DNA of 64,000 nucleotides from Cucumis sativus (taxonomy: Eukaryota; Streptophyta; Magnoliopsida; Cucurbitales; Cucurbitaceae). A program made the position numbers and the translations under genes. Below are positions 11,901 through 23,020 of the stretch, piece after piece. Every line of letters begins with the position of its first letter. The first letter of the stretch is position 1. The notes beneath the pieces were generated by a model. It made no database searches. It saw only the letters and a program-made list of their open reading frames with translations, and was not told where the DNA came from. The stretch covers positions 17,565,837 to 17,629,836 of the forward strand of contig NC_026660.2 in NCBI RefSeq assembly GCF_000004075.3, given 5' to 3'.

Positions 11901-13073
11901 GAGAAATTTCCTCTCGAGAAACACCTTTGATAAGAAAAACATCAATCTCATCAAATGGTCAACGATGTTGTCTCCTATCAACAAAGGTGGCCTGGGCATT
12001 AACAGCATTCAAAGTACAAATTTCGCTCTACTAAGCAAGTGGATTTGGAGATTTTATGAAGAAAAAATTCTCTATGGAAACGCATAATCACTGCTAAATA
12101 TGAACAATCATACTTGGGTGAACTTCCAATCAAAAGCAAATATAGCAGCTCCAAAGCACCTTGGATGTCTATCATTAAAGGAGCTGACTGGGTCCTTCCT
12201 CAAATCAAATGGTCCATTAAAAGGGGAGACTCCCTCTCGTTCTGGCACAGCCGATGGCATGAACTTAGTCCATTCGCATAGACCAACCTAAGATTATTTG
12301 CTCTTTCTACCAGGAAAGGAGACTCCATTGCAAACATGTGGAATGCAGAAAAAGCCGACAGGGACCTCTACCCTCAAAAACCGTTAAGAAGTGTCAAGGA
12401 AGTTCTTTGGGAATATATGAAAGCCTCCCTCCCTCCCTTGCCTGATTCAGGAGTTGACAATCATCGTTGGATTTTGAACAACAATGGCAGCTTCACTGTG
12501 GCTTCCATCAAACTTGCAAGACCTCTAAACAACCAAGACGAGACCAACGAAGATGATGGGAAAATCTATAACAACTTATGGAAATCTACCATCCCCAAAA
12601 GATGCAAATTCTTCGTATGGACTCTCCTACATGAGTGTATCAATATAATGGATATGCTGCAGAGAAGACTTCCAACGTGAACTATAAAGCCCTCTTGGTG
12701 CATCCTCTGCAAAGCTGCTGAGGAAGACAGACAACATCTTTTCGCCCATTGCTCCTTCACAACATTGCTCTGGAAGAAAGTTGAAGTTATCCTGGGCAAA
12801 CCCCTGCTCTTTCCAAATTCCACTGCCTTATGCAAAGATCTCTTCAAAACAAAAGGTAAAACAAAAAAGCAAATCATCAATCAACACCTGGTGGCTACTA
12901 CCCTTTGGAACATTTGGAATGAAAATAACAGAAGGATTTTTAAGGAGGAAGAAAAAAAAGTTGATTCCGTATGGGAAGACATACAAGCCATAACGGGTTT
13001 TTGGACAAGCCGATCTTCCCTCTTCAAAAATTACTCGACTAGCTCTATTCCATTAAACTTAAATGCTTTTTAG
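8932..13073 (+). pseudogene. LINE ORF2 (endonuclease-reverse transcriptase), broken
   Basis: Starts MKVLSWNIRGL, the typical N-terminus of the APE-type endonuclease. It continues through the WGDFNIV-like region near 9355 and the catalytic SDHYP motif near 9610. RT follows, with NKSPGLDG near 10300, DYRPISL near 10965, the RQGDPISPFIF block at 11340-11375 and the FADD catalytic box near 11480. The C-terminus (12336-13073) is a zf-RVT region with a Cys/His pattern around 12690-12760. Frameshifts (e.g. near 9355, 11185, 12085) and stops (e.g. 9494, 10182, 12678) make it non-functional. Confidence 0.9.
10462..10944. mobile_element. Solo LTR nested in the LINE
   Basis: A 483-bp insertion beginning TGTCAC and ending GTGACA (TG...CA with 6-bp inverted termini), flanked by the 5-bp direct repeat cacag (10457-10461 and 10945-10949). 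Removing it with one repeat joins the RT reading frame cleanly (KDTCT to APSDYRPISL). There is no primer-binding site, polypurine tract or coding sequence inside, so it is a solo LTR, or less likely a tiny non-autonomous element. Confidence 0.88.
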
Positions 13074-13242
13074 CATTTCAAGTTTTCTGGGCTTCTCTCT
13101 AGCCCTCTATTATCTTCTGCTTCTTTGTATTTGACTCCGATATTTTAATGAAGCAGGTTTGAAGGGGTTGCTTTGGAACGTCTTCCTTGTGAAGATCTCC
13201 CTTTGCATCTTCTTTCATATAGTATCTTTATCAAAAAAAAGT

Positions 13243-13256
13243 TTTGGAGGATGCAT
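13243..13256. repeat. LINE target-site duplication, right copy
   Basis: tttggaggatgcat, identical to 6468-6481. Confidence 0.9.
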
Positions 13257-13354
13257 AAAAGCCCTGAAATCCCTCAAACCAAAATTTAAATATAATTAGT
13301 GAAAATACACTAATTCTTACAAAAGCTTAAAATGTTAGGCAATGTGTGGCCATC

Positions 13355-14300
13355 TCATACTCCACAAATATAAACCCTGCCCAAACGAAACTATAATAAG
13401 CAATTGAAAGAGAAAGACTAAAGTTGTGGAGTTGAGACCATAGTTTCTTGGTTCCATGAATAATTTAGACGATGAGTTTTTGGAGTGATTCACATCAAGT
13501 ATGCAAAAAAATAGTATACACGATGGAAAAATAACATAAATTACATTTAAATATTGGGTGATGTGCGGCCATCGCATACATACAACAACCGAATGAAAAA
13601 AATAATTGCATGATGATCATATTCGGCCTGTAGTCTTTAGAAAAATGTAGCAATAGCTTATTGGAGTTTTTTCAACTCAGTGTGGTATTAAACAAAACCA
13701 AAGTAAATTACCTCAAACTTGATACAGAACTCCAACAAGCATTCACAAACATGACAGTCTTGTCTATGAGGAGAGCCATTGACGCGATTTGATCTCACAA
13801 ATGCGAACACCTAAAAGATGGATTAATTCAAACATGTGAAAATATGCTGAACATGTCCTTCCCTTTGACATATAGTTCATACTGGAAAGAAAATAGCATT
13901 CATCCATAAACTACGATAATATAGGGGGAAAAACATAAAGGAACGTTTCACAAGCCATTCAAAAGAATCAAAACAATAGTACTGGAAAAAGTTATTGATA
14001 GATTAACATTCTTCTTTTCCACAATTTGGGCAGGCTCCTTTAACTGCATCCAAATCATCTCTCCATAACCCTTGAAGTACTCCCACTGCAGCAAATAAAA
14101 ATAACAGTAAGGCAGAGTACCATATTTAACATTCCTTAGACACGTATTAAGGCTTTTTTGAGTATATATATTGAATTATGATAGCAAAAACAACTAGTAA
14201 CCATATTTAACCAGATGCTGTAGCAATTGGGTAGCCAATCAAAGACCCAGATGCCATGAAGAGGATGGTGTTTATAGCAGAAAGAAATTCAAATGGAGAT
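13355..14300 (-). pseudogene. PGRL1-like (PGR5-like) gene, 3' half, probably degenerate
   Basis: Four minus-strand exons are visible: 14212-14300 (SPFEFLSAINTILFMASGSL..., membrane segment), 14008-14085 (GVLQGLWRDDLDAVKGACPN then CGKEE, with a CxxC zinc motif), 13712-13810 (VFAFVRSNRVNGSPHR..., with a CHVCEC motif) and 13355-13390 (short tail to TGA). The pattern KGxCPNCG followed by a second CxxC is that of PGRL1-related thylakoid proteins such as the Arabidopsis PGR5-like A protein, as I recall it. The 5' exons are not found. The exon ending at 14008 carries one extra base relative to the frame needed next, and the last exon is very short. I therefore favour a decayed or truncated copy rather than a working gene. 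Confidence 0.6.
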
Positions 14301-15883
14301 CTATGGGTGTTATATGAAAGTTTTTAACTGAGTGGATCCTTGAAAATTAAGTCAACTGTACAGATTAAAGGAACAAGACATGCTGAACAACCAAGTGCAT
14401 AGAAAAATTAATAAAACAAGTACGGACGGTATGATTGCATTGTGGTAACAAGTACGCGAGCAAAAGAAGCAGAAAGAAATTCAAAAGAAGATCCATGATG
14501 GTATGTTCCCACTCGTAGTGATCAGAATCCACACTCATAAATTACAAACTGACTGCAATGAAATAGGTGTATGATAAGTTGAATTAAAAAAAGTGTGGTC
14601 GATGAAAAATTTATTGCGGAGGCTAGAAGTAGAACAAACCTTCAATCTCGTTCTACTGATTAGTTGTCAATAACTTAAAGATAAGGTTGGCTTCTTTAGT
14701 TAGAACATGGATAAGAAAGAAAAAGATATGAATTTTTTTTTCTTTAGTAGTGAATAGTAGAAAATATTCATTCTCAACAATATTGCCACTAAACAATTCA
14801 AAAGATAGGGTGATTCGTGTAAAATATCCAAAATAATCATAGATGTTTGAGATTAGCATATCTGGTTTTTGCTTTTCTGCTAGTCTCTATAGCTAATTAC
14901 ATCTATATGGGGTACGCATGTATGCAAGTATGCCAATGCGCATGCAATAAGATCTTTAAAAAAATTGAGTCAAAAAAAGGTAAAAGAAAAGCAATAGCCA
15001 TGGGCATTTCTCACTAATACAAGCATTCAGATATTTCTACTCCAGCATCAACATCTTTTACTGATGAATGGTGACCAGTGCTTTTAGACTGACTCTTTTA
15101 TAGCTAAAAGTGAAGAAGGTAAACTATTAATCGATGAGGGATAAATTATTAATCCTAAGCACTTCAATGCATGTGCGGCGCTAATGAAGAAAACAAAATA
15201 AATAAATTCTAATGATATTAGAGAGAAGATTTATTGATGCTCCGGTACTTGCATCCCATTGTTCATGAGCCTGGTCGGAGTGGGTCACCGTCAAACGATC
15301 TGGGGGGAGCGAATTAGGAAATTGATGACAAAAAAAATTAAAAAAAAAAAAGAGTACCTCTCTTATGCATATTACTATTTTTACCATTTAAAAAATATAG
15401 TGGCATATATTTTATTATCTTAATTTTTTTTTTGCTATTTTTGTAAACGCTGATGAAACTATACTTGACGATTTTAATTTATTAAGTATTGAAAAAAATT
15501 CAAATATTATGTATTTTTTTGTTTTTTCGTTGTTCTTGAAGCTTTTTTCATTTTCTTTGACAGATTAATAACTTTAGAAATTCATATTTAAAGTTTTTTT
15601 TCTTTTGTCTTTATAAGTTTTATAAGTTCATCAATTTAGAAATAATATCTATAATCAAGAGTTTCATGCTAACATAAGGTCACAATTAGTTTTAAATGGT
15701 TTAAAATTAATTCACCTAGACCTTAATGAATAATATTTCTAATTAGATTAGAAATATGATTAATATTTTATCGTTTTAATAGGACTAAATTGATATCAAT
15801 AATATATTAAATTTATAAAATATTTGTCTATAAGGGACCTTTGTCTAAGGAATGCTCTACCTAGGCTGGGTAGTTAAGTTGAT
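14301..15883. other. Spacer with a partial copy of a PGRL1-like exon
   Basis: On the minus strand, 14484-14511 repeats the beginning of the exon at 14300 (SSFEFLSA versus SPFEFLSA), a diverged partial duplication. Missing 5' exons of the PGRL1-like gene could lie here, but none can be read with confidence. A GC-richer patch at 15230-15330 is of unknown origin. Confidence 0.4.
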
Positions 15884-15931
15884 GGTAACAAAACACCCTA
15901 TTTAGGAGGTAACAAAACACCCTATTTAGGA
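15884..15931 (+). repeat. 24-bp perfect tandem duplication
   Basis: ggtaacaaaacaccctattt plus agga occurs twice head to tail (15884-15907 and 15908-15931). Confidence 0.9.
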
Positions 15932-16480
15932 ATCGACCTAGAAAATAAATTAGTCAAATATTTTATAAGCATGTGCAATACATCATTATATTTATGAAAA
16001 TGTTTGATGAATAAAATAATCATATATTGTTAAACTATTCAATATAAGAGTTACATTAGGTTAGTTTAATAATGGACTTAGATAAATAATTATTTGTATT
16101 TTCTAAATTAATTAATTTTAAGTAAAACACTTTGGAGGAAATTGAGTATATGATACTTCATTTTTCTTTTTACGTTTCTGATGGAAACGGTAGACATGCG
16201 CAACGGTATAAATATTGGATTTTACTCTAATTGCAACTAAACAAGTTTAGTGATTAACATACATAAAAAAATCCTAAAATAACATAGATAGGGTTAAAAG
16301 AAAAACTTACCTTTGAAGTTTTTCTTCTCTTGTATTCTCTTCATGAATTTGAAGTAAGCACTGCCACTAAAGTTTACCCGCTATTCTCCGGAATTGGAAC
16401 CGAGTTATGGGACTCAAAAAATGGTGAAGGAAATATAGAGAGATGATATCCTTTGGAGGAACCTAACCTTTAGATTTTTT
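15932..16480. other. Intergenic, no gene seen
   Basis: AT-rich to about 16280, then more mixed sequence that may be part of the 3' flank of the copia relic. No exon recognised. Confidence 0.4.
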
Positions 16481-17302
16481 TTTTTTTTTTTATGTTGAGA
16501 CTCTCAAATGAAAAGAGTTTTGGCCACAATGGTAACACTTACCTTTTTCTGCAGTTTTTTCTTTTCCCTTGTTCGTCTTGGGAGTCTTTCCCCTTTCCCT
16601 TCTTCTTCATTTGAGTTTTAGGCTTAGAAGGTCCACTTGTGCTTTTAGAGGACGATCCTTTTGAAAAGCTCCTTTTAGTGGTAGCAACATTTGCTTCCAC
16701 CTTTTCCTTACCCAAAGTAAGAGTTTGGAACCTTTGAAGCTCATTCAGAAGGGTTGTCAGGTTAAATTTTATCTTGTTTAAAGACGCATTCATCTGAAAT
16801 GGAATGAAGCTCTTCAGAAGAGATTCTAAGATAAAGCTAACTTGATTAGCCTCTTCAATAGAACCACCATTTAGTTCGACGATGTTGAAGTGCACCATCA
16901 TGTCCAGAACATGTTCTCTAACATAGGTCCCTTCCTTCATATGCTTAGTGTAAATGTATTTGACTGCCTCGTGTCTTAAATACCATTTTGGTTGCCCAAA
17001 CATTTCCTTTAATGAATTCATAATTTTTTTAGTCGAAGCTAAGGATTCATGTTTCTTTGCCAAAAATCAGACATGCTAGCAAGAATATATACACGGGCCT
17101 TTTCATTTGCTTTTTCCCATTGATCATATGCTTCCTGACCAGCTCGGTTAGCATTAGAGGCATGGTTTTGAGAACATTCCTCAGTTAAGACAAACCTTAA
17201 ATCGTCAACCACTAATATTGTGTTAAGATTTGATTTTCATGCCGTATAATTATCGCCATTAAGTTTTTCAGAAGCTAAAAGTTGAACTATGGCGCTATTC
17301 AT
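16481..17302 (-). pseudogene. Ty1-copia gag remnant
   Basis: Reads on the minus strand from ATG at 17302 (MNSAIVQLLASEKLNGDNY...). This is the usual start of cucurbit and other plant copia gag of UBN2 type. The expected Trp after NYTA is a stop (TGA). There is a one-base frameshift near 17060. A long open stretch (17063-16539) holds the UBN2 region and a Ser/Lys-rich tail. Another shift leads into a zinc-knuckle start, KGKCYHCGQN, near 16530. The sequence then runs into an 18-base A-tract (minus strand, about 16481-16498) with no protease or integrase. Non-functional. Confidence 0.82.
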
Positions 17303-18466
17303 GCTGAAAAATAAACATATTCATTTTAGAAACCATAATCACTAAATAAGCAAATCATTTAGCAAATACTGATAATGTACCCATCATTATAGTTTTGCAA
17401 CGATATTCCAAAGGTTTAGAATAATCTCCACCGAAGGGCAGTCAATTATTCCTTCTTTGAACCAAGACAATCTTGACTAGATTCAAACTCTTGAATATCT
17501 CATATTGCTATAGCATTTAGTTATCGCTATTTCAGTCGAAAATATACTAACTTTATAATTTTGTAAGTGTAACCCTCCATTTTCGAATCTCAGAGATTAG
17601 AATCGTTATACTCCTGAATGAGAAAGTCAACATGAAAACTAATTAAGGAGACCCTGTCCACATTTAGAGTTCACGGTGTTCCGAATCCTATAACACAGCC
17701 CTCCGAAGGGAACGTCGCTTCTGTGCAGACAAGAAGGCGTATTATAGGAATCTCATGGTGTGACCCAATGGAAAAGACCGTGGGATGTGTTGTCACATAT
17801 CCCTTACCCACTTATTATGAACTACTTTCCCTATTCACCTTAATATTGATTCATGCAAACACTCTCTGAAGGGTGTCTACTCCAATGCATGACGCAAAGC
17901 CCTGCATGGACCTCATTGTGTGAACTCTTAGGGACACTAGAGGTTAAAAGTACATTACTTCTCTCTATCTAAAGTGTTCTATAATGGTTTTAAGAGTATT
18001 TAGCTACTTTAGGATTTTATTCATGCTAACTTAAACAAATCCTAAGTCTGGGTGAATCATTCAAGCATCACCATTATATCGGTTTTTAACCTACGATGTA
18101 TAGGTCATAAATTGGTTTTATTACCATCTCTCACACATGTTCATAAAGCTAGGTTAAATTAGGCTCAAGAACTAATTACGATCTTCAGGTAGAAGGTGTT
18201 CCGTAAATCGTCAACTTAAGAATCTTCAAACCTTAGTCATCTTATCTGACTTGTTGACAAGATCTAATCAGGTGAGCCTCTTATAACCAGTTTTATAAGA
18301 TATCGACATAACTCAACAAAGAAAGTATATATTTTTTAACCTAGGTGAGCATGCAAGTTATCTTTGTTATAGATTTTAAAAGTTTAATTCATTTTATAAC
18401 TATTATGAAAGAACTATAAAACTCAACCAACAAACAAATAATGTATAACAATTATATAAAGAAATT
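17303..18466 (-). mobile_element. Probable leader/LTR side of the copia relic
   Basis: Non-coding sequence upstream of the gag start in transcription order, with several GC-richer blocks (about 17640-17950) unlike the surrounding AT-rich spacer. I infer that it belongs to the same retroelement (leader and possibly LTR). I could not locate a primer-binding site or LTR ends. Confidence 0.35.
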
Positions 18467-18476
18467 AATTAATATG

Positions 18477-18586
18477 CCAACATGAGTTTAGCTCAACATG
18501 CACCTGTATGTTCTTGTGAGCAAGAGGTCCTAAGTTCAAATCTCCACCCCAGCATTTATTACAATACCTTTGCAAAAAAAAAAAAA
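18477..18586 (+). mobile_element. Short tRNA-derived SINE
   Basis: The head looks like tRNA: an A-box-like 'tagctcaacatg' near 18489 and a B-box-like 'agttcaaatct' near 18534. A short unrelated tail and about 14 A residues follow. The unit is flanked by the direct repeat aattaatatg (18467-18476 and 18587-18596), the expected target-site duplication. Length about 110 bp. Confidence 0.7.
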
Positions 18587-18641
18587 AATTAATATGGATT
18601 ATAATTAATTTTCATATTATACATTATAACAATTATAACAC

Positions 18642-18775
18642 ACATCACATACATAATTAATTAAACACTCTAAAATGGACTGGTTTTGGCTCCAACGAAC
18701 CGACCCAACATACATCACATACATAATTAATTAAACACCCAAATGGACTGGTTTTGGCTCCAACGAACCGACCCA
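18642..18775 (+). repeat. Tandem duplication, unit about 65-70 bp
   Basis: The segment from 'acatcacatacataattaat' to 'ccaacgaaccgaccc' is present at 18642-18709 and again at 18712-18775, differing by a 2-bp indel and a substitution. Confidence 0.85.
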
Positions 18776-19750
18776 AGTTTTTTCCGTTTTTCAGAATTGT
18801 TAAATATTTTACTTGTTTTTTCATATTTTTTAAAAAACTCCTAACTAATTTGTCACTCATTGCAATTTCTCATTTAATATTTTGTGAATCTCCCTTTTTT
18901 TTTCCCTCTCTTTTTTTCCTTTCTAAAATGAGTAAAGTTGAATGACATACTATCTAATACCTTAAAAAAATTAAAGAAAAATCTCCTTTTTTTATATGCT
19001 TAATATTTATATGAAAAAAAGAGTAGATGGACATATATATATTCAAAATTATGGGTAACTTTTGAGAAATATTTTTTTTTTCTTTTAAGATTTGATAATG
19101 AAAAAACCAACTAGTGATTAGTAGTTGAGGATTACTAATTAGCTATTTTTGATAAGAAGAAATGGAAGCTACATTCCAAATTTCAGCTATTAATTCCAAT
19201 TTCCTTATTTATGGATTTGTAGTATGCGTAAACATATAATACACCTATACTTCCTCATTTAAATTCGAGTTAAGTATTATCACAATCACAATCCATCCTC
19301 CAATTAATTAATCATTTGAATGCAACGAAACAAAGCTTTGCTTTCCGAATAAGATTCATTAAAAGAAAACATAACGTAAAGCACAGTTTCAAATTTAAAA
19401 GAAGATAAAAAGTAAAGCCCAGTTTCAAATTCAACTTTCATTTCTTCTCTTTAATCATCAAACAAACCTCTCATTTCAAAACACACTATGATCTTTTTCA
19501 GACGTTTAAAAATAAAATAATAATAATAAAAAAAAAAAAACTTTTGTAAAAGCAGAAGTTTAGTATGGTAGAAGGAGCCATTATTTTCCACCACGAATTA
19601 TAAATATAAATCTATGTAAAGATTATAACCGTTGTACAACGGTTTTCATCCGCGCGGCAACCAAATTCAAAAATCTCTCAAAAAGTAAAAATGAAAATGA
19701 AAAAGTCAATTAAATATCCAAAATAAAAGGGCTCCATTTCTCCACTACCT
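18776..19750. other. Spacer and upstream region of the MGSC gene
   Basis: AT-rich with homopolymer runs. A TATA-like 'ctttatatct' lies at about 19755-19764, roughly 130 bp before the start codon of the next gene, and an 18-20-base A-run follows in the presumed 5' leader. Confidence 0.45.
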
Positions 19751-19892
19751 TTCCCTTTATATCTTCAAAACCTTCAATATCTAACCAAAAACAAAAAAAA
19801 AAAAAAAAAAAGGAAAGAATACCCCTTCAACAATTCTTGTTTCTTCCTGTCATTTTTGTTCATCTATTGAATCAACTAACCCATACATCAAA

Positions 19893-20684
19893 ATGGGATC
19901 TTGCATTAGCAAATGCAAACCCAAGATGATGAAACAACCACCTCTTTTTGATTTCAACAATCTTGTTGTTCAAGACAAACTTGTTGTAATTCCTCAACCA
20001 CTTTCTCCATTATTGACAACAAAAACAACATCAGCAACTCCTTCTCTTTCTCTTCATAACAAAATCTCTCCTTATCCTCCTTCTCCTTCACCTTCTTCTT
20101 CTTCCATTTCTTCTTTCACTTGCCTCTCTTCAAATACACCTTCTTCAACCAACACCTCTTTCTCAACTGCATCTTCTTCACCTTCCCCAATTTCCTCACA
20201 TCATTACTTTCCTTCTCCCTACAACCAAAACCCTCACCTCTTCCCAATCAATTCCCTTAAAGCTCACGCCTTTCGGCCGCCTGTCAAGCCGATTTCCCCC
20301 CTCCTCCTTCGCCATCCGTCCCCACAAAGGGTGTCAAGATCCATACCCCAGAAGAGACCCCGCCCGGCTTCGCCATCACCAATTAGGCAGAAGAGCTTCA
20401 GAAAAGAGGTTCTTCAGCGGCCTCTCTCGTCACCCTCACCAACTAGACGCTTCAGCCGAGAGAAATGTCAGGTGGCTCTGGCTCCGATCAATGGTGTTCG
20501 TCCCAAAAGCCGCTCACCGGTGAGGGATAGTGCAATGAAGAAGGAAATTACTTGCATTCATAGGATAAGTTCAAAGATTGATGAAGTTGCTGTTAAAGAA
20601 GCTGTTGGAGATTTAGATTCAGTGGTGGCTATGGAAGATATTGATAATCCTTTAATCTCGTTGGATTGCTTTATCTTTCTGTAG
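19893..20684 (+). CDS. Ser/Pro-rich basic protein with N-terminal acylation motif
   Basis: Single-exon gene of 263 aa, with no recognised catalytic domain. The N-terminus MGSCISKCKPK has Gly2 and Ser6 for N-myristoylation and Cys4/Cys8 for palmitoylation, so plasma-membrane attachment is likely. Residues about 35-115 are a Ser/Pro/Thr low-complexity region. Residues about 125-210 hold repeated basic SP motifs (SPSPIRQKS, SPSPTRRFS, KSRSPVRD) that resemble proline-directed kinase sites. The C-terminal 50 residues are more ordered and acidic. Similar small plant proteins are usually annotated as uncharacterised or 'serine/arginine repetitive matrix-like'. The start is chosen because it gives the acylation motif and lies directly after a CT/A-rich leader. 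Confidence 0.85.
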   Translation: MGSCISKCKPKMMKQPPLFDFNNLVVQDKLVVIPQPLSPLLTTKTTSATPSLSLHNKISPYPPSPSPSSSSISSFTCLSSNTPSSTNTSFSTASSSPSPISSHHYFPSPYNQNPHLFPINSLKAHAFRPPVKPISPLLLRHPSPQRVSRSIPQKRPRPASPSPIRQKSFRKEVLQRPLSSPSPTRRFSREKCQVALAPINGVRPKSRSPVRDSAMKKEITCIHRISSKIDEVAVKEAVGDLDSVVAMEDIDNPLISLDCFIFL

Positions 20685-21179
20685 AGATTTTATATCTATG
20701 CATATAGGAATATATACATATATATATATACGGAACATGACATGGTTTCATATGATGTTGTGTTTGCTGAATTGATTTTTTATTTTTTTTTATTTCTGAC
20801 ATGCATTTTTAAACAATGAATGATCACCTAGATCAACATTTGATTACCTTCCTAATATTTTATGGGAATGTTAGGTTTGTAGAAAATTTCAACTTTCTTA
20901 GTTGTAACTTTTTATTTTTCCCCATTCTTTGTTTGGTGGAAGAACATATTAATATTAATATATGGGATCATGGTTTGATTTCCTCTCCTTTTAACATTCT
21001 CTCTTCTATCTCTATTATTATTATTTTTCACTCCGGAAGAGTTACCTAATCTTCTTTTCAGTCTATTTTAGTAGGATTTTGAAAGAAAATTAATTTCAAG
21101 TAAAGTGTTTGAGTTGATTTTAGTTTAAATGAAATAAAGTGATAAATTATGTTATGAATCACCTACGGAAGAGTCTAAC
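20685..21179. other. 3' flank and spacer
   Basis: Contains the likely polyadenylation region of the preceding gene and AT-rich spacer. Small open frames here look random. Confidence 0.45.
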
Positions 21180-21665
21180 TGAATGCCTTAGGTCTGTTTG
21201 AGGTTTAAAGTAATAGAACTGTCAGTAGTTAAAATTTGGATTGATACAGCAACATCAAGATCATTATAAATGGATAATTGGAACTCCCTCTTACATGACT
21301 CAAACGCTACAAGCAAGAGGAGTTATTGCTTAAAAAATTCAAGAAACAGATCATCTTAGTCTAGTTAACGATGCAGTCAAAAATGATAGCATTAGTTATT
21401 GTTAGTGAAGAAGCAAGTTGACTTCGAAGCTTGCTATCAGAGATTCTCACTTGAAAAATATAGAATGTTATAATAACAATAAGAGACAACATATACGCAG
21501 TAAACATAGTACCGTTAGAGAATTTCTCACTGTTGTTGCAGTGATAGTGGATTTTGTATGATCTGATGACAACTTAGCTAATCCTTTGACGAAAGAATTA
21601 GAAGAGAGAAGGTTTTTAAAACCCCAAAAAGATTGAGACCTCAAGTCTATAGAAAATTGAATTAC
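21180..21665 (+). pseudogene. Ty1-copia RNase H / pol C-terminus remnant
   Basis: Fragments of the copia pol end are readable with stops and shifts: a segment like SEEASWLRSLLSEI (about 21412-21450), HIRSKHSTVREFLTVV (about 21488-21540) and DDNLANPLTKELEERR (about 21566-21613), the last matching the conserved LADPLTK motif. Plus strand, heavily decayed. It is on the opposite strand from the gag relic at 16.5-17.3 kb. Confidence 0.7.
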
Positions 21666-22450
21666 TTATGAGGTAAACCCAACTTGAAAGATTGGAGATC
21701 CCAAGAAACAAGTTTAATCAGTAATAACTTATCACAAGTGATATAAAGAGAATCATGTTAAAATACCTATGAGTTACATTCTTATGATTGAATTATTAGC
21801 ATAACATCCTAAAGCATATGAAAAGGTTGAATTTAGTTATTAATGAATTTCATACTTGATATTAGTAAGGTACCTGGCTGACTACAGAAGTATAGATTCA
21901 CCTTTGTAAACGTGGAAGTGAGGGTTGCTTCCTATGGAATTCTAGGCAAATTCTCTAGAGAATCCACTAAAGATAGGGCACCCAAGTTTTTGGAAGGGGA
22001 GAGGAGATAGGCAAAAGTAGGTTTGTTGATATCTCCATACACGCATTGTTTTTTACTTTATAACTTTGTCGGTCACACATGTGTGGCGAGGAGAGGAGAG
22101 GAATAAAATAATCATATAATATATTTTTGCTAAACCTATCTTTAATTGTCAAAAATGTTTCTTATGTTATAAATGTTTTTGTAAATTAATTTTTTCAAAA
22201 CCAAAACCGTTTCAAATCAAATGATAATTATCAATTAGTGATTTTTTATTTGGTCATTAATATTATGACCATTGGAGCCTCTCTCCCCACTCACTATATA
22301 TATTGGTCTCATTCTTCTCCCAATCACAACAAACACAACGATATCTTCTCTCAAAAGTTCTCTCGTTTTTAGTATACTGAGCATTAGAGTGTCTATTTGA
22401 GTGTTGAAATTTCAATTTAGTTTCAGTGCAATCTTGATTGAAGATCATGA
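21666..22450 (+). mobile_element. Probable 3' LTR side of the copia relic
   Basis: Follows the pol end. It includes a TATA-like 'actatatatattgg' near 22296 and a CT-rich start-like region, a texture typical of an LTR promoter. The ends are not defined. Inferred from position only. Confidence 0.3.
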
Positions 22451-23020
22451 CTGTTTTATTACGGGGATGACGGAGTAATACAAATTTGTTTGCACAAAAA
22501 GCAAAGCCGTGAAACGTCTTAAAGAAAGCAAGATCTAGAACTCAACCATTTTATTCTAACTTGTTTTTGTTTTGTGATAGGGTTTTGACTAGGCGAATTT
22601 ACCAATTATACAAGTGTCAATTTGAAAAATTGATCATTAGGCATTTTAGTCAGTAGGCGAGTTGACCAGTATACGTGCTAAAAGAAAGGTATTCTTTTCA
22701 GGCGAGATAAAAATACACTACGTGAGATATAAGACAAGAAAGCACAAGTTCAGTCTAGGTGTTAAGGCTTGTCAACCCAACAACACAAACTCAAACTTTA
22801 CTGTTTACAATCCAAAACCAAAAGTATAATTCTTCTATAATTAAACAGGAATGATCCCCAACGACAAAACATAACTTTTTCATATCTCATGCTGAGAATT
22901 GCTTTGTTCTCTCTTCAATTACAAAGTAAAATATGGGAAGACAAAGGAAAAGGAAGGGAGACCTTAAACGGCAACACAGACTTCTGAACTCAACACTAAA
23001 AGAAATCTTGACTATTCCAT
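22451..23020. other. Intergenic, no gene seen
   Basis: Mixed sequence, no exon recognised. The stem 'taggcgaatttacca' / 'taggcgagttgacca' (about 22590 and 22656) suggests a local direct repeat. Confidence 0.35.

Larger units (their letters stand above)
6482..13242 (+). mobile_element. Full-length, degenerate L1-type LINE retrotransposon
   Basis: The element is bounded by a perfect 14-bp target-site duplication and ends in a short A-rich tail just before 13242. The layout is canonical for plant L1: a 5' leader with CT-rich simple sequence (6550-6580), ORF1 with a DUF4283-type RNA-binding region, ORF2 with endonuclease, reverse transcriptase and a C-terminal zf-RVT region, then a 3' UTR. ORF1 and ORF2 overlap by ATGA at 8932-8935. 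Several stops and frameshifts kill both ORFs. A solo LTR (10462-10944) interrupts the RT domain. Without the LTR and one copy of its 5-bp duplication the element is about 6.27 kb, a normal full length. Confidence 0.92.
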
